This document shows positions 46,263 through 54,720 of a stretch of DNA of 64,000 nt, piece by piece. Below the pieces are notes generated by a model. It had not been told where the DNA came from. It was given only the letters and a program-made list of their open reading frames with translations, and searched no databases. The stretch is from Agrococcus sp. ARC_14 (GTDB lineage: Bacteria; Actinomycetota; Actinomycetes; Actinomycetales; Microbacteriaceae), in assembly GCF_022436485.1 (NCBI RefSeq), contig NZ_JAKUDO010000003.1, positions 82,686 through 146,685 of the forward strand. The letters run 5' to 3'. Each line of letters starts with the position of its first letter. Within the stretch, counting starts at the first letter, position 1. Made by a program: the position numbers and the translations under genes.

Positions 46263-46292
46263 GCGATGATTTTGCATCGCTTTGACTGATGC
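46263..46292. promoter_or_regulatory. overlapping palindromes in the putA/lysR promoter region
   Basis: GCGATG-N6-CATCGC (46263-46280) overlaps GCATC-N9-GATGC (46274-46292). Interrupted dyads with AT-rich centres are typical of LysR-type sites. They lie 18 bp before the lysR start and 134 bp before the putA start. Confidence 0.5.
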
Positions 46293-46309
46293 TTTGAGGG
46301 AGGTCGCCC

Positions 46310-47206
46310 GTGCTCGACGTCCGCCGCCTGCGACTGCTCCGCGAGCTGCGCCTGCGCGGCACGATCGCAGCCGTCGCAGCCGCGCTCGCCTACGCGCCGA
46401 GCGCCGTCTCGCAGCAGCTCACGGCGCTCGAGCGCGAGGTGGGCGTGCCGCTCACCCGCAAGCAGGGCCGCCGCCTCGCCCTCACCCCGCAGGGTGAGCT
46501 GCTCGCCCAGCACGCGGAGCACATCCTCGCCCAGCTCGAGACGGCTGAGCGCGCCGTCGCGGCATCCCTCGACCGGCCGATCGGCACCGTGCGCGTCGCC
46601 GTCTTCCAGTCCGCTGCCCTCTCGCTCGTGCCCGCGATGCTGCGCATCCTCGCCGACACCGCGCCCGAGGTGCGCGTCGAGATGGTGCAGCGCGAGCCCG
46701 AGACGGCGCTCTATGACACCCACGTGGGCGACTTCGATCTCGTCGTCGCCGAGCAGTACCCGGGGCACGCGGCGCCGCAGCATCTGGGGCTCGACCGCGA
46801 GGTGCTCATGACGGATGCGCTGCGGCTCGCGGTGCCGCCCGGCAGCGAGATCGGGTCGCTGACCGACGCCGCGGCGCACCCGTGGGTGATGGAGCCGCAG
46901 GGCGCGGCGTCGCGGCACTTCGGCGAGCAGCAGTGCAGGGTGGCGGGCTTCGAGCCCGATGTGCGATTCGCGACCGCCGACCTGCAGGCGCAGATGCGGC
47001 TCATCGAGACCGGCCACGCGGTCGGCATCATGAACGACCTCACCTGGGTCGACACGGAGGTGCGCTTCCGGGCGCTGCCGCTGCCCGGGGCACCCCGGCG
47101 CGAGGTGTTCACCGCGGCCCGCGCCGCCTCGAGCGGCTCCCCGGCCATCGCCGCCGTACGCGAGGCGCTGCGTGGGGCGGTACCCGCCGTGGTCTCCGGC
47201 GGGTAG
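46310..47206 (+). CDS. LysR-family transcriptional regulator
   Basis: The 298-residue protein starts at a GTG with GAGGGAGG upstream. The N-terminal winged helix has LRLRGTIAAVAAALAYAPSA and VSQQLTALEREVGVPL, as in LysR proteins. The effector domain runs from about residue 90, with TVRVAVFQSAALSLVPAMLR. The helix-turn-helix is of the subgroup often found beside transporters or amino-acid catabolic genes. Its divergent position suggests control of putA by proline or P5C, an inference. Confidence 0.9.
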   Translation: MLDVRRLRLLRELRLRGTIAAVAAALAYAPSAVSQQLTALEREVGVPLTRKQGRRLALTPQGELLAQHAEHILAQLETAERAVAASLDRPIGTVRVAVFQSAALSLVPAMLRILADTAPEVRVEMVQREPETALYDTHVGDFDLVVAEQYPGHAAPQHLGLDREVLMTDALRLAVPPGSEIGSLTDAAAHPWVMEPQGAASRHFGEQQCRVAGFEPDVRFATADLQAQMRLIETGHAVGIMNDLTWVDTEVRFRALPLPGAPRREVFTAARAASSGSPAIAAVREALRGAVPAVVSGG

Positions 47207-47277
47207 CGAGACGCGCGAGCCGTCGGTGCTCGCAGCCGAGGCTCGCTAGCGTGGAGGCTCACACCCGAGGGAGACCC

Positions 47278-48411
47278 ATGGGCCTGTTCACACCCAAGCG
47301 ACCGATCGAGATCGCTGAGCGACCCCTCCGCGCCCCCTGGTCGCTGTGGGCCGACACGTTCGGCCGGCTCGCGACGCGCGCGCTGCAGATCATCCTGGTG
47401 CTCATCGTCGTCGCCGGCATGGTCTTCGCGATGACGCAGCTCACCGTCGTCATCATCCCCGTGATGCTCGCGCTCATCCTCGCGGCCGCCTTCGCGCCCG
47501 TGATGGGGTGGATGCGTCGCCGGGGCGTGCCGTCGGTGCTCGCGACCGTCCTCGCGCTGCTGGCGATCGTGGTCGTGCTCGGTGGTGTCGTGTGGCTCAT
47601 CGTCAACGCGGTGCGCGATCAGTTCGGCGAGCTCGTCGATCAAGCGAGCGAGGGATTCGACCGGGTCGTCGAATGGGTCACGACTCTGCCGTTCGCCCCA
47701 ACGGACGACCAGATCACCGGAGCGCGCGACGCCGTGGTCGAGTTCCTGACGAGCGCGCAGTTCGGCTCCGGTGCGCTGGCGGGCGTGAGCGCCGCCGCGA
47801 GCTTCGTCACGGGGCTCGTGCTGATGGTCGTCGTGCTGTTCTTCTTCCTCAAGGACGGACCTCGCATCTGGGAGTTCCTGCTGCGCCCCTTCGAGGGCGA
47901 GCCCTACGCGCGCGCCAAGCGCATCGGCGGCAAGACCGTCGAGACGCTCGGCGGGTACGTGCGCGGCACCGCCACCGTCGCGTTCGTGGATGCCGTCGGC
48001 ATCGGCGTCGTGCTCTGGATCATGCAGGTGCCGCTCGCGCTGCCGCTCGCCGTGCTCGTGTTCCTGCTCGCGTTCATCCCGCTGGTCGGCGCCACCGTCG
48101 CCGGAGCACTCGCGACGCTCGTCGCGCTCGTCGCCAACGACTGGATCTCTGCGCTGATCGTCCTGGGCGCCGTCATCGTCGTGAATCAGCTCGAGGGCAA
48201 CTTCCTGCAACCGGTGGTCATGGGCCGCTCGCTCAAGCTGCACGCCCTCGTCATCCTCATCGCCCTGACCGTGGGCACCGTGCTCGGCGGCATCGTCGGC
48301 GCGGTGCTCTCGGTGCCGATCGCCGCGGTGGCGTGGGGCATCACGCAGGTGTGGGATGGCGACGACCGGCCGGCCCGCATGTTCCGGCAGAAGCGGCCGG
48401 AGATCGCGTAG
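47278..48411 (+). CDS. AI-2E family transporter
   Basis: The 377-residue protein has about eight membrane helices. Typical blocks are ILAAAFAPVMGWMRRRGVP, LVVVLFFFLKDGPRIWEFLL (present as VVVLFFFLKDGPRIWEF), LAFIPLVGATVAG and VVNQLEGNFLQPVVMGRSLK. The family includes TqsA and Na+/H+ antiporters, so autoinducer export is not assured. GAGGGAG precedes the ATG. A TAGCGT at 47247 may be its -10. It stands between lysR and a convergent MFS gene. Confidence 0.9.
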   Translation: MGLFTPKRPIEIAERPLRAPWSLWADTFGRLATRALQIILVLIVVAGMVFAMTQLTVVIIPVMLALILAAAFAPVMGWMRRRGVPSVLATVLALLAIVVVLGGVVWLIVNAVRDQFGELVDQASEGFDRVVEWVTTLPFAPTDDQITGARDAVVEFLTSAQFGSGALAGVSAAASFVTGLVLMVVVLFFFLKDGPRIWEFLLRPFEGEPYARAKRIGGKTVETLGGYVRGTATVAFVDAVGIGVVLWIMQVPLALPLAVLVFLLAFIPLVGATVAGALATLVALVANDWISALIVLGAVIVVNQLEGNFLQPVVMGRSLKLHALVILIALTVGTVLGGIVGAVLSVPIAAVAWGITQVWDGDDRPARMFRQKRPEIA

Positions 48412-48458
48412 CCGATCGATCTCTGCAACTGCAGCTGCAGCTGCAGCCGCAGCCTCGA

Positions 48459-49673
48459 TCAGGCGGCCGCGGGCCTGCGGACGCGACTGAGCGCGATGAG
48501 CACGAGGCTGATCGCGATGCCCGCGAAGAGCACCCAGGGCAGCGAGCCTGGGCCGAGCGTGTCGAAGGCGATGGCACCCAGCAGCGCGCCGCCGCCGATG
48601 CCGGTGTTGAAGCCCGTCGTGTACCAGGCCATGGCCGGCTGCAGCAGTCGCTCTGGCGTCGCCTCGAGCAGCCGCGTCTGCAGCAGCGGCGGCAGCGCGC
48701 CCATCGCGAGGCCCCACACCAGCACGGCCGCGAACGTCAACGGCAGCACCGTCGACACCGCGAGCACCAGCATCGTCAGCAGCATCACGATCATGCAGGC
48801 GACCACGCCCGCGAGCGGGCGCCCGCCGAGCCAGATGGTGAGCGCGAGCACGGCGATGGCGCCCATCACCCCGTAGGCGAGCAGTGCGGGGCTGAGCCAC
48901 TCCTCCGGCAGCTGCGCATGCTGCACGAGGAACGGCGAGATGAACGTGTAGAAGGCGTACTGACCGGTCATCGCCAGGGTGGTCGAGATGACCGCGACCA
49001 CCATGCCGCTCATGGACACGCGCGGGTGATCGACGGGCAGCGCGAGCGACCCCGTCTCGGTCGTGGCGACATCCTTCAGGTGGTCGACGGCCGGCAGCAC
49101 CCGCCAGACGGCGATGGCCGCGAGCAGGCAGGCGACGCCGAACACGGCGAAGGCCCAGCGCCAGCCGACGGCCTGGCCGAGCAGCGTCGCCAGCGGCAGG
49201 CCAAGCACGAAGGCGAGCGAGCCGCCTGCGCTCGTGATGGCGACCGCGCGTCCCAGCTGCGCCGGCGGCACGAGGTAGGCGGCGTAGGCGCCCACCACCG
49301 TCCAGAAGACGCCGTGCGCGAGCCCGCCGATGATGCGCATCGCGATGATCCACTCATAGGTGGGCACGATCGCCGTCGCCAGGCACGAGGCGGTGAAGAT
49401 CAGCAGCACGCCGATCACGAGCGCGTGCCTCGGCAGCCGACGGGTGAGGCGGATGAGCGTGGTCGACGACGCGACGACGGTGAAGGCGAAGACCGACACG
49501 AGCAGGCCGATCGCGCTCTCCGAGACGCCGAGGTCGCGGCTCATCGGCAGCACGAGGCCCATCGGCAGCATCTCGATCGAGATGTTGACGAAGATCGAGA
49601 GCGCGAGCACGAGCAGCGCCGCCATCGGGAAGGGCTTCGTGGCGGGTTCGGGGGATGCGGTGGGCTCTGACAT
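48459..49673 (-). CDS. MFS transporter, DHA1-like
   Basis: The 404-residue protein has 12 predicted helices. The loop motif between helices 2 and 3 is VFAFTVVASSTTLIRLTRRL, and the antiporter-type motif is SAGGSLAFVLGLPLATLLG in helix 5. This fits drug/sugar efflux carriers of the AraJ/Bcr group. The substrate is unknown. It converges with the AI-2E gene after 47 bp containing CTGCAG repeats, and it is divergent from the DivIVA-like gene. Confidence 0.9.
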   Translation of the reverse strand: MSEPTASPEPATKPFPMAALLVLALSIFVNISIEMLPMGLVLPMSRDLGVSESAIGLLVSVFAFTVVASSTTLIRLTRRLPRHALVIGVLLIFTASCLATAIVPTYEWIIAMRIIGGLAHGVFWTVVGAYAAYLVPPAQLGRAVAITSAGGSLAFVLGLPLATLLGQAVGWRWAFAVFGVACLLAAIAVWRVLPAVDHLKDVATTETGSLALPVDHPRVSMSGMVVAVISTTLAMTGQYAFYTFISPFLVQHAQLPEEWLSPALLAYGVMGAIAVLALTIWLGGRPLAGVVACMIVMLLTMLVLAVSTVLPLTFAAVLVWGLAMGALPPLLQTRLLEATPERLLQPAMAWYTTGFNTGIGGGALLGAIAFDTLGPGSLPWVLFAGIAISLVLIALSRVRRPAAA

Positions 49674-49722
49674 GGTGCGCAGATGAGCCTAGTCCGGGCG
49701 GTCGCCGCCCTAGGATCGAGCC

Positions 49723-50001
49723 ATGCTGACTCCGGATGACGTCGTGCACAGGCGGTTCACCACCACGCGCTTCGGCCAGGGCTACGACCAGGACGAGGTC
49801 GACGCCTACCTCGACGAGATCACGGTCACGCTGCGCGGGCACCTCGAGGGTGACGCGGCGGCGATCAATCTGCTCGCCGACGACATCGGTGGGGCGCAGT
49901 TCACCACCACGCGATTCCGCGACGGCTACGCGATCAGCGAGGTCGACGACTTCCTCGACGAGGCCGCCGCCGCCCTGCGCGCCCACGAAGCGCGGAGCTG
50001 A
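49723..50001 (+). CDS. small protein of two DivIVA-type N-terminal motifs
   Basis: The 92-residue protein consists of two similar halves. Each has a FTTTRF-x-(Q/D)GY-x3-EVDxFLDE pattern: RFTTTRFGQGYDQDEVDAYL and QFTTTRFRDGYAISEVDDFL. This is the DivIVA domain lipid-binding motif duplicated without the long coiled coil. It could dock at membranes or at a DivIVA/Wag31 scaffold, a guess from homology. It is 27 bp upstream of purU. Confidence 0.8.
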   Translation: MLTPDDVVHRRFTTTRFGQGYDQDEVDAYLDEITVTLRGHLEGDAAAINLLADDIGGAQFTTTRFRDGYAISEVDDFLDEAAAALRAHEARS

Positions 50002-50028
50002 ACTCCGTGGCGATCTAGACTCGACCGG

Positions 50029-50877
50029 GTGAGCAACCACTGGATCCTGTCGTTCGTCTGCGACGATCGACCGGGCATCGTGCACGCGATCTCGGGCGCG
50101 ATCGTCGACTGCGGCGGCAACATCACCGAGTCGCAGCAGTTCTCCTCCGCGGACACCGACCGCTTCTTCATGCGGCTGCAGGTCGAGGCTGACGCCGAGC
50201 GGGGCGACTTCGAGGCCCGGCTGGCGCCGATCGTCGAGCGGTACGCCATGCAGTGGCAGCTCGATGACGTGGGCCGCCCGCTCAAGGCCCTGGTGCTGGT
50301 GTCGAAGGCCGCGCACTGCCTCAACGACATGCTCTTCCGCCAGCGCGCCGGCCAGCTCTCGGTCGACATCCCGCTCGTCATGTCGAACCATCCGGAGCTC
50401 GGCTCGCTCGCCGCCTTCTACGACGTGCCCTTCGAGCACCTGCAGGTCACGGATGCGGCCACGAAGGCCGCGTTCGAGCGTCGCGTCCTCGAGGTGGTCG
50501 AGGCCGAGGGCATCGAGCTCGTGGTGCTCGCGCGCTACATGCAGATCCTGTCGCCGGAGCTCTGCGCGGCGCTCGAGGGCCGCCTCATCAACATCCACCA
50601 CTCCTTCCTCCCCGGGTTCAAGGGCGCCAACCCCTACCGCCAGGCGCATGCGCGCGGCGTGAAGCTCATCGGCGCCACCGCGCACTTCGTCACGAGCGAT
50701 CTCGACGAGGGCCCGATCATCGAGCAGAACGTCGTGCGCGTCGACCACGCGCACTCCCCCGCGCAGCTCGTCGCGATCGGTCAGGACGAGGAGTCGCGCA
50801 CGCTCTCGCGCGCCGTGCAGTGGATCGCCGAGGATCGCGTGCTGCTCGACGGCCAGCGCACCATCATCTTCCGCTGA
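50029..50877 (+). CDS. purU: formyltetrahydrofolate deformylase
   Basis: The 282-residue enzyme releases formate from 10-formyl-THF. An N-terminal ACT domain (RPGIVHAISGAIVDCGGNIT) precedes the formyltransferase fold. The catalytic stretch is NIHHSFLPGFKGANPYRQAH, and GATAHFVTSDLDEGPIIEQ adds the conserved histidine and aspartate. The start is a GTG at 50029. Together with glyA-folD it gives a one-carbon theme. Its 3' end is next to the nuclease PHO box. Confidence 0.96.
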   Translation: MSNHWILSFVCDDRPGIVHAISGAIVDCGGNITESQQFSSADTDRFFMRLQVEADAERGDFEARLAPIVERYAMQWQLDDVGRPLKALVLVSKAAHCLNDMLFRQRAGQLSVDIPLVMSNHPELGSLAAFYDVPFEHLQVTDAATKAAFERRVLEVVEAEGIELVVLARYMQILSPELCAALEGRLINIHHSFLPGFKGANPYRQAHARGVKLIGATAHFVTSDLDEGPIIEQNVVRVDHAHSPAQLVAIGQDEESRTLSRAVQWIAEDRVLLDGQRTIIFR

Positions 50878-50887
50878 GCGACGCCGG

Positions 50888-50942
50888 GTTCACCGGCAGT
50901 TCACCCGTGCTGCGGCGTGCCGTCGCCTGCGAGGGCTAGCGT
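50888..50942 (+). promoter_or_regulatory. PHO box promoter of the secreted nuclease
   Basis: GTTCACC occurs at 50888 and 50899, exactly 11 bp apart, with a GGCA spacer. CTAGCGT starts at 50936, 48 bases after the box start. Both features equal the pstS promoter. The ATG lies about 36 bp after the -10, with AACGGAG as ribosome site. Confidence 0.9.
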
Positions 50943-50977
50943 GTGGCTCGTCCCTGCACCCCAACGGAGTGGAATCC

Positions 50978-53503
50978 ATGCGCGCACGCACCCTGCTCGG
51001 CACCTCGACGGTCGCCGCGCTCGCCCTGACGGGCATCATCGCCTCCCCGGCCATGGCCGCCGAGCACCCCGTGATCAACGAGTTCTCGGCCGACGTCGAT
51101 GGCACCGACACCGACGTCGAGTTCGTCGAGCTGCTCGGCTCGCCCGGCGATGATCTGAGCGGTCACAGCATCGTGATCGTCGAGGGCGACAGCAACACCA
51201 ATCAGGGCCGGATCATCCGCGTCGACGCGGCCCCCGCGCTCGACGCGGGCGGCCGCGGCGTGCTGCGCTACCCGCTCAACGGCATCCAGAACGGCTCGGC
51301 CTCGATCCTGCTGGTCGAGGGCACGGCGACAAACGGCCAGGTCGTCGACGCCGACCGCGACGGCACGATCGACGTCGGCGTCGCCTTCACGCTCGTCGAC
51401 GCGGTCGGCGTGACCGACGGCGACACCGGCGACCTCGGCTACGGCACCGTCCTCGAGCCCGACTTCGACGGCGACACCCGCACGGTGGGCGGCGCGAGCC
51501 GGCTGCCGGATGGCGCCGACACCGACGCGCCCGCCGACTGGGTGCGCAACGCCTTCAACGGCGCCGGCGTTCGCGGCGGCAGTCCCGCAGCCGGCGAGGC
51601 GTGGAACACCCCGGGCGAGGCCAACCGCGTCTTCGAGGACGACGGCGAGGAGGAGCCGCCCACCGAGACCGAGTGCATCGCCGAGGGCATCACGCTGATC
51701 GGCGCCGTCCAGGGCAACGGGGACGCGACCCCGATCAGCACGCCCGTCACCGTCGAGGGCGTCGTCACCGGCGACTTCCAGACCGGCGGATTCGACGGCT
51801 TCACGCTGCAGGACGCGGGCGACGGCGACCCTGCCACGAGCGACGGCCTGTTCGTCTACGCGCCGAACGCCGTCGACGTCGCCGAGGGCGATCTCGTGCA
51901 GGTCACCGGCACGCCCAGCGAGCACTACGGCATGACGCAGATCGCGAACGGCGCGGTCGCCGACTGCGGCGAGGGTGCACTGCCCGCGCCGGTCGAGGTG
52001 AGCCTGCCCATCGCCGACCACGAGCCGTTCGAGAACATGCTCGTGACGCTGCCGCAGTCGCTCTCGATCCTCGAGTACTTCAACTACGGCCGCTACGGCC
52101 AGGTGGTCGTCGGCACCGAGCGACAGATGCAGCCGACTGCCGTCGCAGCGCCCGGCTCGGCCGAGGCTGCAGCAGTGCGCGAGGCGAACGCCGCCGGCCG
52201 CATCACGATCGACGACGCGCGCTCCTCGCAGAACCCCGACCCCGCCATCCACCCTGGCAACCTCGCCGAGTTCACGCTGCAGAACACCTTCCGCGGCGGC
52301 GACACCATCACCGGCATCACGGGCGTGCTCGACTGGCGCTTCGACACCTGGGCGATCCAGCCCACCGAGGCCGGCGCGTACGCGGCCGTGAACGAGCGCC
52401 AGGCTGCGCCGGAGATCGAGGGCGCCACGCTCGAGGTCGCCTCGTTCAACGTGCTGAACTACTTCACCACGCTCGGCAGCCGCGGCGCGCAGACGCCCGC
52501 GGAGCTCGAACGCCAGGAGGCGAAGATCGTCACCGCCATCAACGAGCTCGACTCGGCCGTCGTCGGACTGCTCGAGATCGAGAACAACGACGGCGCCGCG
52601 CTCGACACGCTCGTGGCAGCGCTCAACGAGGCGGCCGGCGACCAGCGCTGGGCCGGCATCGACACCGGCACGATCGGCACCGACGAGATCACGACGGCGC
52701 TCATCTACCAGCCGGCGCTCGTGTCGCCGGAGGGCGCGCACGCCGTGCTCGACTCCTCGGTCGACCCGCGCTTCGACACCAGCGCGAACCGGCCTGCGCT
52801 CGCGCAGTCGTTCCGCGACCTCGCGACCGGCGGCTCCCTCACGGTCGCCGTCAACCACCTGAAGTCGAAGGGCTCGGCATGCGAGGGCGACTCCGGTGAG
52901 CCCGAGCAGGGCAACTGCAACGAAGTGCGCACGCAGGCCGCAGCGGCACTCGCCGACTGGCTCGCGACCGACCCGACGGGCGTCGAGACCGATGGCTCGC
53001 TCATCATCGGCGACCTGAACGCCTACGACCACGAGGATCCCATCACGACCCTCGAGGCCGCGGGCTGGAGCGACCTGCTCAAACTGCACCAGGGCGAGGA
53101 GGCGTACACCTACGTCTTCGACGGACAGCTCGGCTACCTCGACTACGGCCTCGCCGACGCCGAGATGCTGCCGCACGTCGTGGGCGCTGCCGCCTGGCAC
53201 GCGAACTCCGACGAGGCGAGCCTCATCGACTACACGATGGAGTTCAAGCAGGATGCGCAGGATGCGCTGTGGGCGCCCGACGCCTACCGTGCGAGCGACC
53301 ACGACGCGGTCGTGATCGGCATCGCGTTCGAGACTGCGCAGCCCGGCTGCGGCCACCCGGTGTTCGGCGACGACCACCCGGTGCACGGCGACGACCACCC
53401 GGGCCAGGGCTTCTGCAACGGCAACGGCGGCGGGAACGGGAACGGGAACGGGAACGGGAACGGCAACGGCAACGGCGGAGACAAGCCCGGCAAGCGGCGC
53501 TGA
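50978..53503 (+). CDS. secreted ExeM/NucH-type endonuclease
   Basis: The 841-residue exported protein has a signal peptide ending near ASPAMAAEHP (cleavage around residue 28). A lamin-tail-like domain (about 30-230) begins VINEFSADVDGTDTDVEFVE. An OB-fold region follows (235-370). The endonuclease/exonuclease/phosphatase domain (480-790) has VASFNVLNYF, GLLEIENND, IGDLNAYD and SDHDAVVIG, which carry metal and catalytic residues. The C-terminal tail is Gly-Asn repeats then Lys-Arg. C. glutamicum NucH is a phosphate-regulated secreted nuclease of this family. The PHO box suggests use of extracellular DNA as phosphate source. The GTG at 50969 is not favoured. Confidence 0.93.
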   Translation: MRARTLLGTSTVAALALTGIIASPAMAAEHPVINEFSADVDGTDTDVEFVELLGSPGDDLSGHSIVIVEGDSNTNQGRIIRVDAAPALDAGGRGVLRYPLNGIQNGSASILLVEGTATNGQVVDADRDGTIDVGVAFTLVDAVGVTDGDTGDLGYGTVLEPDFDGDTRTVGGASRLPDGADTDAPADWVRNAFNGAGVRGGSPAAGEAWNTPGEANRVFEDDGEEEPPTETECIAEGITLIGAVQGNGDATPISTPVTVEGVVTGDFQTGGFDGFTLQDAGDGDPATSDGLFVYAPNAVDVAEGDLVQVTGTPSEHYGMTQIANGAVADCGEGALPAPVEVSLPIADHEPFENMLVTLPQSLSILEYFNYGRYGQVVVGTERQMQPTAVAAPGSAEAAAVREANAAGRITIDDARSSQNPDPAIHPGNLAEFTLQNTFRGGDTITGITGVLDWRFDTWAIQPTEAGAYAAVNERQAAPEIEGATLEVASFNVLNYFTTLGSRGAQTPAELERQEAKIVTAINELDSAVVGLLEIENNDGAALDTLVAALNEAAGDQRWAGIDTGTIGTDEITTALIYQPALVSPEGAHAVLDSSVDPRFDTSANRPALAQSFRDLATGGSLTVAVNHLKSKGSACEGDSGEPEQGNCNEVRTQAAAALADWLATDPTGVETDGSLIIGDLNAYDHEDPITTLEAAGWSDLLKLHQGEEAYTYVFDGQLGYLDYGLADAEMLPHVVGAAAWHANSDEASLIDYTMEFKQDAQDALWAPDAYRASDHDAVVIGIAFETAQPGCGHPVFGDDHPVHGDDHPGQGFCNGNGGGNGNGNGNGNGNGNGGDKPGKRR

Positions 53504-53520
53504 CACCACCGGAGCAGCAT

Positions 53521-53556
53521 CGGGCGGGGCTCGGCCAACTGGCCGGGCCCCGCCCG
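53521..53556 (+). terminator. terminator after the secreted nuclease
   Basis: CGGGCGGGGCTCGGCC pairs with GGCCGGGCCCCGCCCG (one G-T wobble) around AACT. It begins 17 bp after the nuclease stop and ends 17 bp before nagA. Confidence 0.9.
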
Positions 53557-53573
53557 CCGTCTAGGCTGGCGGC

Positions 53574-54704
53574 ATGGTCGAGACGAGCCTGCTGCTGACC
53601 GCCGATCGCGCGTTCGTCGAGGGCGTGCTGGTGCCGGATGCCTGGCTGCAGACCGAGGGCGGCATCATCACCGCGGTCGGCCAAGGCACGCCGCCGGGCA
53701 CCCCCGACCTGTCGCTGACGGGCGCCACGCTCGTGCCCGGCTTCGTCGACCTGCACTGCCACGGCGCGCTGGGCTCCGCCTTCGACGACGAGTCGCCCGA
53801 GTGGGATCGCGTCGGCGCCTTCCGCACCGCGCACGGGTCGACGCGGCAGGTGGTCTCGCTCGTGACCGCGCCGCTCGAGCAGCTGCTGCCGCGCGTCGCC
53901 GCGGCCGCAGCCAGGTGCGCCGTCGACGACGCGCTGCTGGGCGTGCACCTCGAGGGCCCCTTCCTGGCCGACAGCCACCGCGGCGCGCATGACGCGAGCG
54001 CACTGCAGGCACCGACGCCGGATGCCGTCGAGCGACTGCTCGAGGCGGGCGACGGCCGCATCCTCCAGATCACCATCGCGCCCGAGCAGCCCGGCGCCCT
54101 CGACGCGATCGGCAGCTTCACGGATGCCGGCGTGCTCGTCGCGGTCGGGCACACCGGCGCCGATGCCGCGACGGTGCGCGCCGCCTTCGACGCCGGTGCC
54201 ACGGTGCTGACCCACGCGTGCAACGGCATGCCCCCGATGCACCACCGCGCGCCCGGCCCGCTCGCGGCCGCGCTGCTCGACGAGCGGGTGACGCTCGAGG
54301 CGATCGCCGACGGCGAGCACGTGGCGCCCGAGATGCTCGCGCTGCTGCTGCAGGCGGCGCCCGGCCGCATCGCCCTCGTCACCGACGCCATGGCTGCCGC
54401 CGGCATGGCCGATGGCGACTACCGCATCGGCTCGCTCGACGTGCGCGTCGAGCAGGGCCTCCCGCGCCTGGCCGATGGCGGCGCGATCGCCGGCTCCACC
54501 CTCACCCTCGACCGCGCCATCCGCGTGCTGGTCGCGGCGGGCGTGCCGCTGGAGGCCGCGCTCGACGCCGCCACCAGGGCACCGGCGGATGCGGTGGCGC
54601 GCCCCGATCTCGGGCGCATCCAGCTGGGTGCACGGGCCGATCTCGTGGCGCTCGACCAGCGGCTCGAGCCGGTCGCCGTGTGGCGCGACGGCCTGCAGCA
54701 CTGA
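53574..54704 (+). CDS. nagA: N-acetylglucosamine-6-phosphate deacetylase
   Basis: The 376-residue amidohydrolase shows DLHCHGALG metal ligands near residue 60, HLEGPFLADSHRGAH, VGHTGADA and THACNGMPPMHH, and the catalytic aspartate in LVTDAMAAAG near residue 270. It releases acetate from GlcNAc-6-phosphate, in amino-sugar or wall recycling. No nagB or PTS gene is adjacent. It converges with the GNAT gene through a tiny palindrome holding both stop codons. Confidence 0.94.
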   Translation: MVETSLLLTADRAFVEGVLVPDAWLQTEGGIITAVGQGTPPGTPDLSLTGATLVPGFVDLHCHGALGSAFDDESPEWDRVGAFRTAHGSTRQVVSLVTAPLEQLLPRVAAAAARCAVDDALLGVHLEGPFLADSHRGAHDASALQAPTPDAVERLLEAGDGRILQITIAPEQPGALDAIGSFTDAGVLVAVGHTGADAATVRAAFDAGATVLTHACNGMPPMHHRAPGPLAAALLDERVTLEAIADGEHVAPEMLALLLQAAPGRIALVTDAMAAAGMADGDYRIGSLDVRVEQGLPRLADGGAIAGSTLTLDRAIRVLVAAGVPLEAALDAATRAPADAVARPDLGRIQLGARADLVALDQRLEPVAVWRDGLQH

Positions 54705-54720
54705 CGCCCTGAGGCGTCAG
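54701..54720. terminator. palindrome containing both stop codons of convergent genes
   Basis: CTGACGCC-CTGA-GGCGTCAG forms an 8-bp stem. Its left TGA is the nagA stop and its right TCA is the GNAT stop in reverse. It is a compact bidirectional hairpin with no U-tract. Confidence 0.65.

Noticed and set aside
48412..48458. CTGCAG repeats between two convergent transporter genes as a mobile-element scar
   Set aside because: They are short and low in complexity, with no terminal repeats or duplication visible.
50936..53509. Minus-strand open frame of 857 codons opposite the nuclease
   Set aside because: It is a shadow of the signal-peptide-bearing nuclease and lacks any motif or ribosome site.
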